A stretch of DNA of 64,000 nt. Source: Alteromonas sp. a30 (GTDB lineage: Bacteria; Pseudomonadota; Gammaproteobacteria; Enterobacterales; Alteromonadaceae). The position numbers were made by a program, and so were the translations under genes. The notes below the pieces were generated by a model that made no database searches, had not been told where the DNA came from, and was given only the letters and a program-made list of their open reading frames with translations. This document shows positions 1 through 7,454 of the stretch, in pieces. The stretch is taken from positions 1 to 64,000 of the forward strand of contig NZ_JABEPE010000001.1 of the NCBI RefSeq assembly GCF_026788005.1. The letters run 5' to 3'. The first letter of the stretch is position 1; each line of letters starts with the position of its first letter.

Positions 1-44
1 TTTGAATTAACAAGCTCCGTTTCTTGAGTTACCGCTTTTTCCAT
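1..44 (-). CDS. 5' end of a leftward gene, cut by the window edge
   Basis: An ATG at 44 on the minus strand opens a frame that stays open to the left edge, giving 14 codons beginning MEKAVTQETELV. A plausible ribosome site (GAGGT) lies just upstream, and a -35/-10 pair on the same strand lies at 153-180. The product cannot be named from 14 residues. Its position, divergent from two small regulators and sharing their operators, is where an integrase, repressor or excision gene would sit in a mobile element; that is inference only. Confidence 0.35.
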   Translation of the reverse strand, partial: MEKAVTQETELVNS

Positions 45-130
45 ACCTCAACGTTTGATTTGGTGTATCATTTGGAACGCTTTGGAAAAGCACTATCTTT
101 CAATAGGATATATAACCCATTCGTGGATTT

Positions 131-196
131 ATAACTCCTATAAGGGTTATTGATAATAATCTCATCATGGATATTGTCAACCCCTATAGGAGTTAT
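131..196. promoter_or_regulatory. Two inverted operator-like sites in a divergent control region
   Basis: Site 1 (131-150, ATAACTCCTATAAGGGTTAT) is itself near-palindromic. Site 2 (179-196) is almost the reverse complement of site 1, matching at about 16 of 18 bases. The two are about 30 bp apart. Site 2 overlaps the -10 of the rightward promoter and the -35 of the leftward promoter, while site 1 lies just beyond the leftward -10. This is the arrangement expected for control by a small Cro/CI-like protein; the adjacent paralogous small proteins are the obvious candidates. Confidence 0.55.
153..180 (-). promoter_or_regulatory. Candidate leftward sigma-70 promoter
   Basis: On the minus strand TTGACA (180-175) is followed after 16 bases by TATTAT (158-153). 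It would drive the gene whose first codons lie at 44-1. Operator-like sites overlap the -35 and flank the start-point region. Confidence 0.5.
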
Positions 197-199
197 AAT
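194..199 (+). promoter_or_regulatory. Candidate rightward -10 box
   Basis: TATAAT lies about 40 bases upstream of the first regulator gene and inside the second operator-like site. The -35 region 17-18 bases upstream is weak (ATATTG), which would fit a promoter needing help or normally repressed. Confidence 0.35.
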
Positions 200-236
200 G
201 TCACTTAAATGGGGGTTTTAATTCGAGGGCAGATAA

Positions 237-470
237 TTGAATAATAAACACGCAATTCAATACGTGAAACAACTGAAAGACAGTTGTGGTGGTTATCGTG
301 ACTTTTTCATTAAATTGTACGGTCGCGAGCCGAGTAAACAAGATGTTCAAAGTTTGATTAATGCGGTAAATCGAGGCAAGTACAACATGGATTTTATCTT
401 GAGATTAGTGGCGGCCTTCGATTTGGATAACGTTACGTTTGGCGAATTTTACAAAGGGCAACAAAAGTAG
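237..470 (+). CDS. Small regulator-like protein, paralogue 1
   Basis: This 77-residue protein starts at TTG 237 behind a GAGG ribosome site. It is basic and predicted all-helical, and no family could be named with certainty. Its residues 19-72 align without large gaps with the next protein: both have Y-x-x-x-F-x-x-x-Y near the start, then R-G-x-x-N/V, I-x-R-L-A/V and a closing F-x-x-F-(F/Y). This looks like a compact helix-turn-helix core. Its position beside two inverted operators suggests a Cro-like autoregulator, but DNA binding is inferred from context rather than from a recognised domain. Confidence 0.55.
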   Translation: MNNKHAIQYVKQLKDSCGGYRDFFIKLYGREPSKQDVQSLINAVNRGKYNMDFILRLVAAFDLDNVTFGEFYKGQQK

Positions 471-556
471 CCACTGTATTTAAGTCATGGCTTTTACCTG
501 TCATGAATTAACTGTATTATCACGGGATTAATTAATACCCGTAAGACAATTAAAAA

Positions 557-841
557 ATGAGTGAATTTACTTTTGATTTGCCAACGAATGAGCTTATCAC
601 TCGGCGCTTGCGCTACCTCATCCAAACAGAGCATAACGGCAGCTATGCTAATCTTTTTGAACAAATCTATGACCACCAACCGGATGAAGGCAGACTGAAA
701 TTATTTAAAGCGTATATCGACAGGGGCAATGTAAATGGGATTTTTATCCGTCGATTGGCAGAGAAAACAAAAATCGGCCAAGTTCCCTTTAGCCGATTCT
801 TTGATTTATATGTTGATAATGCAGACTTATTCGGTGACTAA
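557..841 (+). CDS. Small regulator-like protein, paralogue 2
   Basis: This 94-residue protein starts at ATG 557, 86 bases after the first paralogue, and is probably co-transcribed with it. It shares the same helical core as its neighbour (YANLF, RGNVNGIFIRRLA, SRFFDLY), so the pair looks like an old tandem duplication. Its stop codon overlaps by a few bases the stop of the leftward membrane-protein gene, so the two transcription units converge here without room for a terminator. Role unknown; a paired switch of two antagonistic regulators is one possibility. Confidence 0.55.
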   Translation: MSEFTFDLPTNELITRRLRYLIQTEHNGSYANLFEQIYDHQPDEGRLKLFKAYIDRGNVNGIFIRRLAEKTKIGQVPFSRFFDLYVDNADLFGD

Positions 842-1605
842 CTGCGAAGCCAGTATATAAAGCGCCCGAATACGTTAACAGGTTTCGTTCTATGGGGTTC
901 GTAGCAACATAATTTTATTGCTTCGTTCAATAACAGTAACCCCACCTTTGCCGCATTTTTGTTTTTCTGGCTCTCTACCCCATCGAAGAAGCACAAGTTT
1001 TCTCCGCTTACTTCCAAAAAGGCTTTGGTCATGTCGATTTTAGATGAAGGCTTAAACTTATCCGCATAATTTTCTACATTGGTTTGAATGCTGTAGGCTT
1101 CTTCAACGTCATCTGTTTTGACTTGGTAAATACGAGGAAGTGTGAGTGCAAGCATTATTGATATGTTATCTATGAATGAAATAATGTTTCTTATATCCCA
1201 TAACCACCACTTAGATGCTCCGGCATAATTCGGTACTACCGCTGCATTTAATGCAACTACATTCCTATCAATATGTATTGCATAAGAGATGATTCCTTCA
1301 AGGCACAACAAAGCTATGGTTATCTGCATAATAACAGTGAGCTTCTTTCTGTTAATGATAAATAACCCTAGAGCTGCTAGTGCTGGAACTGCGGCATAAA
1401 ACAAATAGTAGCTGCTTAATACTTCTTTTAATGGGGCTGTGGTGAAATAAAGTGTATTTGTTACATGGGCAAGTAAGTAAAAGCTAAGCGCAAATAAACT
1501 ACTGTAAAACAGTGTATTACGCTCTTTCTTGTGATTGAAAAATGTAGTGCCAGCTAAAACAAGTATCCACATCAGTGAGATAATATAGGCCGTAGACATA
1601 CTCAT
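838..1605 (-). CDS. Polytopic membrane protein, last gene of the gpA operon
   Basis: This 255-residue protein has about six hydrophobic segments in its first 160 residues and a soluble tail of about 95 residues carrying several Cys (LCFF, LCCYEP). The start at 1605 has an AAGGAA ribosome site. No family was recognised, and there is no Walker motif, so it is not a Zot-type assembly ATPase. As the most distal gene of the leftward series headed by the gpA-like initiator, it may be cargo of the element, for example a surface or exclusion function; that is speculation. Confidence 0.6.
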   Translation of the reverse strand: MSMSTAYIISLMWILVLAGTTFFNHKKERNTLFYSSLFALSFYLLAHVTNTLYFTTAPLKEVLSSYYLFYAAVPALAALGLFIINRKKLTVIMQITIALLCLEGIISYAIHIDRNVVALNAAVVPNYAGASKWWLWDIRNIISFIDNISIMLALTLPRIYQVKTDDVEEAYSIQTNVENYADKFKPSSKIDMTKAFLEVSGENLCFFDGVESQKNKNAAKVGLLLLNEAIKLCCYEPHRTKPVNVFGRFIYWLRS

Positions 1606-1646
1606 ATGCGTATTAGTTCCTTGTTAATATGTTTAAGGTGAAAGCT

Positions 1647-1931
1647 TTAATCAGGATCAACGCCCGGATCGCCACCACCGCCGGGGCCGTAAACTGTTGT
1701 ACTAATAACAGGGTCAACGCCCGGATGACCACCGCCTAATCCCGGTCCCAACACCGTTGGATTTGCACTTGGATCAACACCCGGATGACCGCCACCACCG
1801 GGACCAAAATCAACTGTACTCTCACCAACACCAAATAAGCTTTGGAACCAGTCAAAGTCAACGGCTTGCGCAGGTGATGCACTGACCAAGGCAAACAACA
1901 CAATCGCACTTAGCTTTATTTTTTTAGCCAT
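1647..1931 (-). CDS. Exported Gly/Pro-rich repeat protein
   Basis: This 94-residue precursor has a clear Sec signal peptide, with cleavage expected after AQA near residue 23. A short aromatic stretch (FDWFQSLFGV) is followed by three imperfect copies of a unit with core GPGGGGHPGVDP, spaced 19-20 residues, the last ending the protein as GGGGDPGVDPD. The start has an AAGAG ribosome site. The mature part is low-complexity and probably flexible or filament-forming. It could be a surface-exposed structural peptide of the element. No family was recognised. Confidence 0.65.
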   Translation of the reverse strand: MAKKIKLSAIVLFALVSASPAQAVDFDWFQSLFGVGESTVDFGPGGGGHPGVDPSANPTVLGPGLGGGHPGVDPVISTTVYGPGGGGDPGVDPD

Positions 1932-1941
1932 AACATAACTC

Positions 1942-2178
1942 TTAAATTAAGTGATTAATCGGATAGTATATTACCATGTGCAAATTTGACGAACAAGCTA
2001 TTTTTTCACCCCTTAATTTCTCATTTGCGTAAGCCGTCTTCACATTGTTGTTATCGTCATTGACTAAAAATAAAAACGTATTTGGTGTTTTCTTAGTCAG
2101 GTTAATTACTTGTGCTTCCCTAGAAGTAAGGATTTTTTCGCTGTCGTTAGGGTAATTAAATTTAGGGGAATATTTCAA
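1942..2178 (-). CDS. Small hypothetical protein in the gpA operon
   Basis: This 78-residue frame can only start at TTG 2178. A GGGGGAAGG-like purine run lies on the opposite strand only, so no good ribosome site supports it. It includes a stretch like a soluble beta/alpha fold (TFLFLVNDDNNNVKTAYANE) and no signal peptide or motif. It lies downstream of a hairpin terminator at 2217-2242, which would separate it from the upstream exported-protein genes. It may be a gene remnant. Low confidence. Confidence 0.35.
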   Translation of the reverse strand: MKYSPKFNYPNDSEKILTSREAQVINLTKKTPNTFLFLVNDDNNNVKTAYANEKLRGEKIACSSNLHMVIYYPINHLI

Positions 2179-2216
2179 AAGGCATAAAATTGGGGGAAGG
2201 AGAGTTGGGAATAATC

Positions 2217-2242
2217 AAAAGCCGACTTCATTGTCGGCTTTT
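2217..2242 (-). terminator. Rho-independent terminator
   Basis: A perfect 10-bp stem (AAAAGCCGAC / GTCGGCTTTT) with a 6-base loop and T/A tracts on both sides. It lies about 40 bases after the stop of the leftward exported-protein gene at 2282, so it should end the rep-proximal operon there, leaving the Gly-rich and membrane-protein genes with their own or read-through transcription. Confidence 0.8.
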
Positions 2243-2281
2243 GATACAAGATTTTGAAGTTTTTATAAGCGTTAATAAGCC

Positions 2282-2971
2282 TTACATATCTTCAAAATAG
2301 CGAGGCCCAAAGCCACTATGGAAGCGCCAAAGCTCTTGGTCGCCTACTTGCTCACCCTTGCTAGAAACATAACGCACCACAAAAAGCTGTTTATTCAATA
2401 AACCATTGGTTTGGGCTTTTTCCCATAACTGAGCAACTTGTTCTGGCTTAACACGATTAAACTCTCGGTTGCAGTCGTTTTCAATATCATCACAAAGAAA
2501 CTCTACGGTTAATGCACTAATTTTATGTTGAGGGTTATTTTTAGCGATGACAGTTTGAAAAAGCGCTACGTAATCTTTGTTTTCTCTTAACGTATAAAAA
2601 CGATTGAGGTCTAAAACACTTAAGCGAAGTGTACTGGCATGTTTTGCTAAAAACTCATTAAAGTCGTTAACTAAATAAGGCAGGTTTTTAAACCGGAATT
2701 CATCAGAAACAGGTTTGCTGGCCTGATTTTGCCACACCTTTCCATCCGCTTGAAAAAACTCAAAGGTTTTGGGAGGAATGGGCTGTTGCACTTCAACTTT
2801 ACTGTAATGCCCTTGCGCCAGTGTTTGGGTAGCGTAAATAAATTGATGAGGATGTAAACGAACGCTGCTGGCATCATTTTCAAGCTTTCTTAAATAACTT
2901 TCTGTATTTTGAGCCAGAATAGGCGAACAAAACAGAAAAGTTAATAAAGCAGTAAATATTATTTTTTTCAT
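2282..2971 (-). CDS. Exported protein of unknown function
   Basis: This 229-residue protein has a signal peptide (MKKIIFTALLTFLFCSPILA, cleavage before QNTES) and an AGGAAG ribosome site. The mature part is mixed alpha/beta with two Cys (FLCDDIENDCN) likely to pair in the periplasm. It starts 10 bases after the previous gene, so the two are translated from one message. No family was recognised. The pairing of two similar-sized exported proteins behind a replication initiator suggests secreted or surface cargo. Confidence 0.65.
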   Translation of the reverse strand: MKKIIFTALLTFLFCSPILAQNTESYLRKLENDASSVRLHPHQFIYATQTLAQGHYSKVEVQQPIPPKTFEFFQADGKVWQNQASKPVSDEFRFKNLPYLVNDFNEFLAKHASTLRLSVLDLNRFYTLRENKDYVALFQTVIAKNNPQHKISALTVEFLCDDIENDCNREFNRVKPEQVAQLWEKAQTNGLLNKQLFVVRYVSSKGEQVGDQELWRFHSGFGPRYFEDM

Positions 2972-2981
2972 GGTCTTCCTA

Positions 2982-3677
2982 CTAGTTTAGGTTGCATCTT
3001 TCACAATCAGAACCAATGTATTCTATAGCTAGATTTCCATTATTACGCCAGACTCCCGACGTGTTTGGGTATTCAATTTGATTGTCATTAATAACACGAA
3101 CATCCGCTGATTCTGTTACCCCTATACCCTCTAAGAAAAACTCTGTTTTAATATAGATTAACAAAAGTCCAGAATCCTTACTGTTACAATGGTCGCCATT
3201 ACACACGACTTTTATTCTTTCTAGCGCCGATATACCAATGTCGTTCTTATCGAATAAAGGTGAGCCCTGCTTGATAAATTGACTGCGGTTTTCTGCAAAG
3301 TAGTCCCAAAATGCAGGTAATTCAATAACAGAAACGCCGATGTAATCGGCTGTTTTACTTAGGGCTTCATTTTGCACCTTTGTAAATTCTAGCCTTATAG
3401 CTTCGCGCTCCTCTGGGAGTGCGTGAATCGCTTGAAAGGCAAGGTCGGCAAGTTGTTGATTGTAAATTTCAAACTCGCCCGCGTGGTAATGGTCCTGCTC
3501 CAGTATCTCTACATACTTTACACCCGCTTGTTCAAAATATTCAGGTGTGTAGGGCTTTTGCGCTTCTTGGGATTTCTCAACGTTAGCTGTATTCCCAACA
3601 TCAGAAGCTAATAAATTCGGTGATTGAAACATTAATGTTGCAATGGCGACCGTACTTAAAAGCTTAGCTAATTTCAT
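2982..3677 (-). CDS. Exported Cys-containing protein of unknown function
   Basis: This 231-residue protein has a signal peptide (cleavage expected after LLA near residue 24) and an AAGGAA ribosome site. Mature residues 30-140 are predicted helical. The C-terminal part is beta-rich with two Cys pairs (VVCNGDHCN and SDCERCN at the end), which suggests a disulphide-stabilised exported domain. It is followed 10 bases later by the second exported protein. No family was recognised. Confidence 0.65.
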   Translation of the reverse strand: MKLAKLLSTVAIATLMFQSPNLLASDVGNTANVEKSQEAQKPYTPEYFEQAGVKYVEILEQDHYHAGEFEIYNQQLADLAFQAIHALPEEREAIRLEFTKVQNEALSKTADYIGVSVIELPAFWDYFAENRSQFIKQGSPLFDKNDIGISALERIKVVCNGDHCNSKDSGLLLIYIKTEFFLEGIGVTESADVRVINDNQIEYPNTSGVWRNNGNLAIEYIGSDCERCNLN

Positions 3678-3764
3678 GTTTTTCCTTAAATCCGTATTAG
3701 TTAGAATCGCAAATTATGGTTTTAATAATAACCATTGTAAATACTGATATGTATATATAGTTAA

Positions 3765-3914
3765 TTAATAAGTGTTGTTTTTATACTCAAGGGAAATTTT
3801 GTTAAAGTTTGTCATCATGTCGCTGTTAAAAGCCTGATTCACGGTTAACCAAAGCATCAAGGTAAACAAGGTTAACGTTGTGACAATGATTAAATGTTGT
3901 GTGTGTTGATTCAT
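3765..3914 (-). CDS. Mini membrane protein (49 residues)
   Basis: A start at ATG 3914 with an AGGGAAAG ribosome site 6 bases upstream gives 49 residues with one hydrophobic segment (LIIVTTLTLFTLMLWLTV) and a short polar tail. The same frame is open further upstream into the initiator gene, but the ribosome site and protein character favour this start. Size and layout recall small coat or holin-like proteins of single-stranded DNA phages. Without a signal peptide or basic tail this cannot be asserted. Confidence 0.55.
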   Translation of the reverse strand: MNQHTQHLIIVTTLTLFTLMLWLTVNQAFNSDMMTNFNKISLEYKNNTY

Positions 3915-4114
3915 GGCTTTCCCTTGCTTGAATAGATTTAAGTGGGAGGTGTATGCACGACGGCCCACATTCACATTAAAAAACGCGCTCCCTGCTCTCA
4001 CCGTGTGGCATTTCGCATTACTCGCATTAATGGCGTTGTTCTGCTTTATGGTTTTTGTTTGTCTTTTCTCTATTATTTCTCTCCTTCTTTTACTGCTACT
4101 CCAAAAAAATATTC

Positions 4115-6169
4115 TTATTGACACAAGTCCAAGGTGATGAGGTTTGCTTCCGTTGCAGCCGCAAGCGGGCCGCACGGTGCAAACTCATCACAGTGCTCAT
4201 ACATCACCCCGTAAAGCGCATCAAACTCCATTACTAATAAGCCTTCGGAATCGGCAATATCCTTATCAACTAATTCAAGGTAACGCTCGTAGCGCGCATC
4301 ACTTAGCTGCTGGAAATACTCGGCTCGCTCCCATACATCCATCATAGTGAGGGTGTGCTTCATGATAAATTCGCTTGATTGCTGGTAATCTCTTTTAGTG
4401 ACCACTTGGTAATGATGTTGGCGTGTCACTAAATGCACCGCGCGCCAATCACACGCAAGCTTAATTCCCTTAACGCGGTTGGTTGCAGGCTCACCATAAC
4501 GGTTCAGCGCACAAAGCTGGCTATCCATGCCATTCATGGCCTCGGCGGTGCTATACAGTATGTGTAAGGCCGCCTCGCTGCGCTTGGCGTAGATACCGCC
4601 CATTGCTTGGCAATAGGTGGCCCAATCGCCTGAATCAGCCGCTTTGTATAACATCGTTAAGGCGAACCGCTCTGGCTCTGATAAATTGAAACGTTGTGAA
4701 AAGGTCTCGACTTGCTGCATTCCTTGCACTCCTTGTCCGAATCGTCTTAGCTCCTGCCACACGGTAGCACTGGCTGCCGCTAGCCCGAAGAAGTTAAATT
4801 GTTGAATGCCTGCCACACTCAACCCGTATTTCATTTTTAAGGTGGCGGTAGCGTTATCATCTGCACTGACCACATTATTTTTGACGTCCTTGACGCTTTG
4901 TAAGTGGCGTGAATCGACCCCCTTTGCCACGTACTTAATGACATAACCCACCGCATCGCCTTTTTCGGGGTCGATGTCGCGCCAATCAATACGCACGCTT
5001 TTGTTTTTTAAGCGCTCACCATCAAGGGCGTGTTTTTCCATAACCAATTGAATGGGGGCCATTTGTGCAGGGGCGGCAAATAAGAGAATGTGCCAGTGGG
5101 GGCAACCATCATGATGCAGCTCTGCCACCCGTACCCCAAACGGCTGTAAATCAAAGCGTTGCCAATCCGCACGAATACGCGACATGATTAATTTAAACCA
5201 TTCATTGGCAAAGCTGGCGCTGGCTCCTTGAACGTATTTGGGGTTAGGTTTGCCACAGGCCAACACACTATGAAAGTGACTTGGGGCGGTAATGGTAATA
5301 AAGGCGCTGTGTAACCCTTGTGAATCGGCAAGCTCGCACATTCCTTTGATGCGTACCGCCATAAATGCCGCACGATTAACAGGGTTAGACTGTGAGCCTT
5401 TTGCCGCGTCGCTGATATTCACCCATGCTTGACCTTCGTCGGTATCCGCCACCGCATACAGGTTTTCAAGGGTGTCACGGTTTGAATGAGCTCGTATCTC
5501 GCGTTTTCTAAAGGTGACATCGGATAAATACATTGCATGAGCACCGCCCACGTAATGCAAGTCTCGCTGTAATTGCTCAAGGCGTCTGTCTTGGACTTTA
5601 CGAAGCTGTGTGCGCCACCAGTATTCACAGCACAGTCGCCCTAATACCCCTTCAAGGGTGTCAATACCATCAAGGCCAATCCCTGAGCCTTGAAGACGCT
5701 GGCGCAGTGTTGCCGCTGTGCGCGTGGATGCGCCTTTTTTGGCAATGTACAGCGCGGCCTTTTTAGCCGCAGAGGTGGCAAACGCGCGCAGTTTGTAATC
5801 ATCATGACAAAAGTTAAAATGCCCATACCATGAGCGTAAGAATGCACGCTCCTTGTGCGCTTCAAACTCCTTTTTTAACTGTGCCAGTGTGAGTGTTACC
5901 CCTATCTTATCCAAACGCGCTTCAACGAAGTGACGCCCCCACTGACAAAACGCGGGGATAAGCTCCTCTTGGCCTAACAAGTGCCTTTTGAAAAAATCCC
6001 CGTCTTTGACTCTTAGCAAGGCAACGTCTTCACTACTTAATGCAACGGCGTGATTTATTCCGGCGGTGGCGTGTTGAACGCCGGAGGATAAGGCCCGCGC
6101 TGCCACTTTTTGGTCAACTTGGCTTTGCGCCGCTGCTTTTGCCGCTCTTTTAACCTGCGCCCGTAACAT
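4115..6169 (-). CDS. P2 gpA-type HUH replication initiator
   Basis: This 684-residue protein matches the Phage_GPA rolling-circle initiator family in motif order. A U-x-T-x-T-like motif (FITITAPSHFH, about 290-300) is followed by the metal-binding HUH motif in HDGCPHWHILLF (His358 and His360), then the two catalytic tyrosines in GYVIKYVAKG (Tyr409 and Tyr413, spaced Y-x3-Y as in P2 gpA). Such enzymes nick the origin, covalently hold the 5' end and start single-strand displacement. The frame is intact. The start at 6169 has an AGGGAG ribosome site. It heads a leftward operon. No P2 structural genes are nearby, so it may serve a plasmid-like or satellite replicon. Confidence 0.85.
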   Translation of the reverse strand: MLRAQVKRAAKAAAQSQVDQKVAARALSSGVQHATAGINHAVALSSEDVALLRVKDGDFFKRHLLGQEELIPAFCQWGRHFVEARLDKIGVTLTLAQLKKEFEAHKERAFLRSWYGHFNFCHDDYKLRAFATSAAKKAALYIAKKGASTRTAATLRQRLQGSGIGLDGIDTLEGVLGRLCCEYWWRTQLRKVQDRRLEQLQRDLHYVGGAHAMYLSDVTFRKREIRAHSNRDTLENLYAVADTDEGQAWVNISDAAKGSQSNPVNRAAFMAVRIKGMCELADSQGLHSAFITITAPSHFHSVLACGKPNPKYVQGASASFANEWFKLIMSRIRADWQRFDLQPFGVRVAELHHDGCPHWHILLFAAPAQMAPIQLVMEKHALDGERLKNKSVRIDWRDIDPEKGDAVGYVIKYVAKGVDSRHLQSVKDVKNNVVSADDNATATLKMKYGLSVAGIQQFNFFGLAAASATVWQELRRFGQGVQGMQQVETFSQRFNLSEPERFALTMLYKAADSGDWATYCQAMGGIYAKRSEAALHILYSTAEAMNGMDSQLCALNRYGEPATNRVKGIKLACDWRAVHLVTRQHHYQVVTKRDYQQSSEFIMKHTLTMMDVWERAEYFQQLSDARYERYLELVDKDIADSEGLLVMEFDALYGVMYEHCDEFAPCGPLAAATEANLITLDLCQ

Positions 6170-6262
6170 AAATCACAACTCCCTGTGCCAATCCCATCGG
6201 GGTGTAAACAATCCCGCATGTCCTTATTCCTTTGTTAAGTGAATGTGGTTTCAATTCGTAAT

Positions 6263-6356
6263 CGCGTAACCACCTTTTTAGTTGTACACCTGAATTTATT
6301 TTATGTAAACACGTAACCACTCTTTAGCATGTTACAAAATGTAAACGCGTAAACAG
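6263..6356. repeat. Three iteron-like repeats upstream of the initiator
   Basis: Three direct copies of an 11-mer lie between the initiator and the rightward small gene: CGCGTAACCAC (6263-6273), CACGTAACCAC (6310-6320) and CGCGTAAACAG (6346-6356). They could be binding sites for the initiator or for the 93-residue protein, acting in copy control or autoregulation. Three imperfect copies are suggestive, not conclusive. Confidence 0.45.
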
Positions 6357-6435
6357 GCAAGCAGTGGGTACACAAAACAAACATTATTCGGTATAGTCCA
6401 AATGCGTATTAATTTTATTCTTTGGAGTCATTGAC

Positions 6436-6717
6436 ATGGCAAAGGTCGATAACCGCCGCAACTTTCGTATGGACCCTGAAATGTGGGAAATCATTAGCAA
6501 TGCGGTATGGGATATACGGGATAAACAGCGCATTGACTTAGCCATGAGTCAGATTGTGCGCTACTGCTTAGAAGATAATTTACAAGACACCATTAACAAG
6601 CTGATAGAAGACAGAGCCTATCTCGATAAGAAAATGGCACAAGAGCAGGAAACCATTGCTGCCAGACGTGAAGCCAACAAGGCCGCCAGACAAGCAGCCC
6701 AAAAAGACGCAGATTAA
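6436..6717 (+). CDS. Small charged protein, possible ribbon-helix-helix regulator
   Basis: This 93-residue protein has a good start (TGGAG ribosome site). Its N-terminus (VDNRRNFRMDPEMWEII) resembles the beta-strand plus first helix of small ribbon-helix-helix DNA-binding proteins. The rest is a long charged helix ending in an Ala/Lys-rich tail. It is divergent from the gpA-type initiator and shares with it the iteron-like repeats, so a role as replication regulator is likely but inferred. No catalytic motif is seen. Confidence 0.6.
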   Translation: MAKVDNRRNFRMDPEMWEIISNAVWDIRDKQRIDLAMSQIVRYCLEDNLQDTINKLIEDRAYLDKKMAQEQETIAARREANKAARQAAQKDAD

Positions 6718-6727
6718 CCCGCTTAAG

Positions 6728-6874
6728 TTACATATCAAAGAGGGATTCGAGGTATTGCGCTAAGCTCATGCCCTTTTCTTGGGCCTGTGAATCCAGTGTT
6801 TCAATATCACGCTCAGATAGATTGCGACGAATGACCATTGCTAACAAGCATTTTAAATCGTCATTTACAGACAT
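6728..6874 (-). CDS. Short ribbon-helix-helix-like protein (48 residues)
   Basis: ATG 6874 with a GGGGAG ribosome site 8-9 bases upstream encodes 48 residues. The C-terminal half (LSERDIETLDSQAQEKGMSL) reads like the helix-turn-helix part of an Arc/FitA-type ribbon-helix-helix protein. It is convergent with the 93-residue gene and ends 11 bases after its stop. No partner toxin gene is adjacent. Upstream lies a palindrome and two direct repeats that could be its operator. Confidence 0.55.
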   Translation of the reverse strand: MSVNDDLKCLLAMVIRRNLSERDIETLDSQAQEKGMSLAQYLESLFDM

Positions 6875-6906
6875 ACGACTTCACTCCCCTGTTGACTGCC
6901 TTTTAC

Positions 6907-6998
6907 TAGGTTAAAACCTATCAATCCGGTATTGAGCGAATACTATACACCTAGATATTAAGGTGCAAATGCCTGACCTGATTTTTAGGTGCAAGCAT
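6907..6998. promoter_or_regulatory. Palindrome and direct repeats upstream of the 48-residue gene
   Basis: TAGGTTAAAACCTA (6907-6920) is a perfect inverted repeat 33 bases upstream of the start. CACCTAGATATTAAGGTG (6948-6965) is a second inverted repeat. TTAAGGTGCAAATG (6958-6971) and TTTAGGTGCAAGCA (6985-6998) are near-direct repeats. Together they look like an autoregulated promoter region. Confidence 0.4.
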
Positions 6999-7023
6999 TT
7001 GATATTATTAATATTTTATATTT

Positions 7024-7071
7024 AAACACCTTTATGGCAGGTTTTTTATTATTCCCACTTTAAAGGTGTTT
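7024..7071. terminator. Inverted repeat, possible terminator or element border
   Basis: AAACACCTTTA (7024-7034) pairs perfectly with TAAAGGTGTTT (7061-7071) over an AT-rich 26-base loop. It lies between the replicon-like element and the leftward YegP-like gene and could terminate that gene's transcript. The long loop is unusual for a terminator, so a border structure is an alternative. Confidence 0.45.
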
Positions 7072-7105
7072 ATTATGGCTTTTTGGAAGGGTTGAAAACG
7101 AAAAA

Positions 7106-7444
7106 CTAAGTTAAGTCTTTAATTTCAGCTTTTGGCGCATCCCTTTTAACTTGTTTGATAACATCATCTCTTTCAGATTCCGTATCATATCCTTTAACAC
7201 TAGTCCCGACTACTTCATCGTTTTCACGAGCAACAATGTTGAATCGAAACTTCCCAGCCTCATCTTTTTTCTTATCATAATTGTCATCGTCTTCAGCTCT
7301 ATCCTGTACAGACTTAATACCCTTTTTACAATTATGTTTTGCTGTATACCTCTCACCTTTCAAGATTTTTTCACCATCCTCAGAAACCAAACGAAAAATA
7401 AATTGATCGTCTGAGCTTTTATCTATTTCAAATTTAGCGGCCAT
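7106..7444 (-). CDS. YegP-like DUF1508 protein
   Basis: This 112-residue protein has the two tandem beta-beta-alpha repeats of the DUF1508/UPF0339 family. Repeat 1 runs about 1-48 (KFEIDKSSDDQFIFRLVSEDGE then YTAKHNCKKGIKSVQ). Repeat 2 runs about 60-108 (GKFRFNIVARENDEVVGTSVKGY) and the protein ends KAEIKDLT, close to the family's usual C-terminus. Length is normal for YegP. The family's function is unknown. The start at 7444 has an AAGGGAAAGG ribosome site. Confidence 0.85.
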   Translation of the reverse strand: MAAKFEIDKSSDDQFIFRLVSEDGEKILKGERYTAKHNCKKGIKSVQDRAEDDDNYDKKKDEAGKFRFNIVARENDEVVGTSVKGYDTESERDDVIKQVKRDAPKAEIKDLT

Positions 7445-7454
7445 TGCCTTTCCC

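Noticed and set aside
838-6169. Intact filamentous (inovirus) prophage
   Set aside because: The initiator is of gpA rather than gpII type, no Zot-like ATPase (no Walker motifs in the membrane protein at 838-1605) and no minor-coat adsorption protein were recognised.
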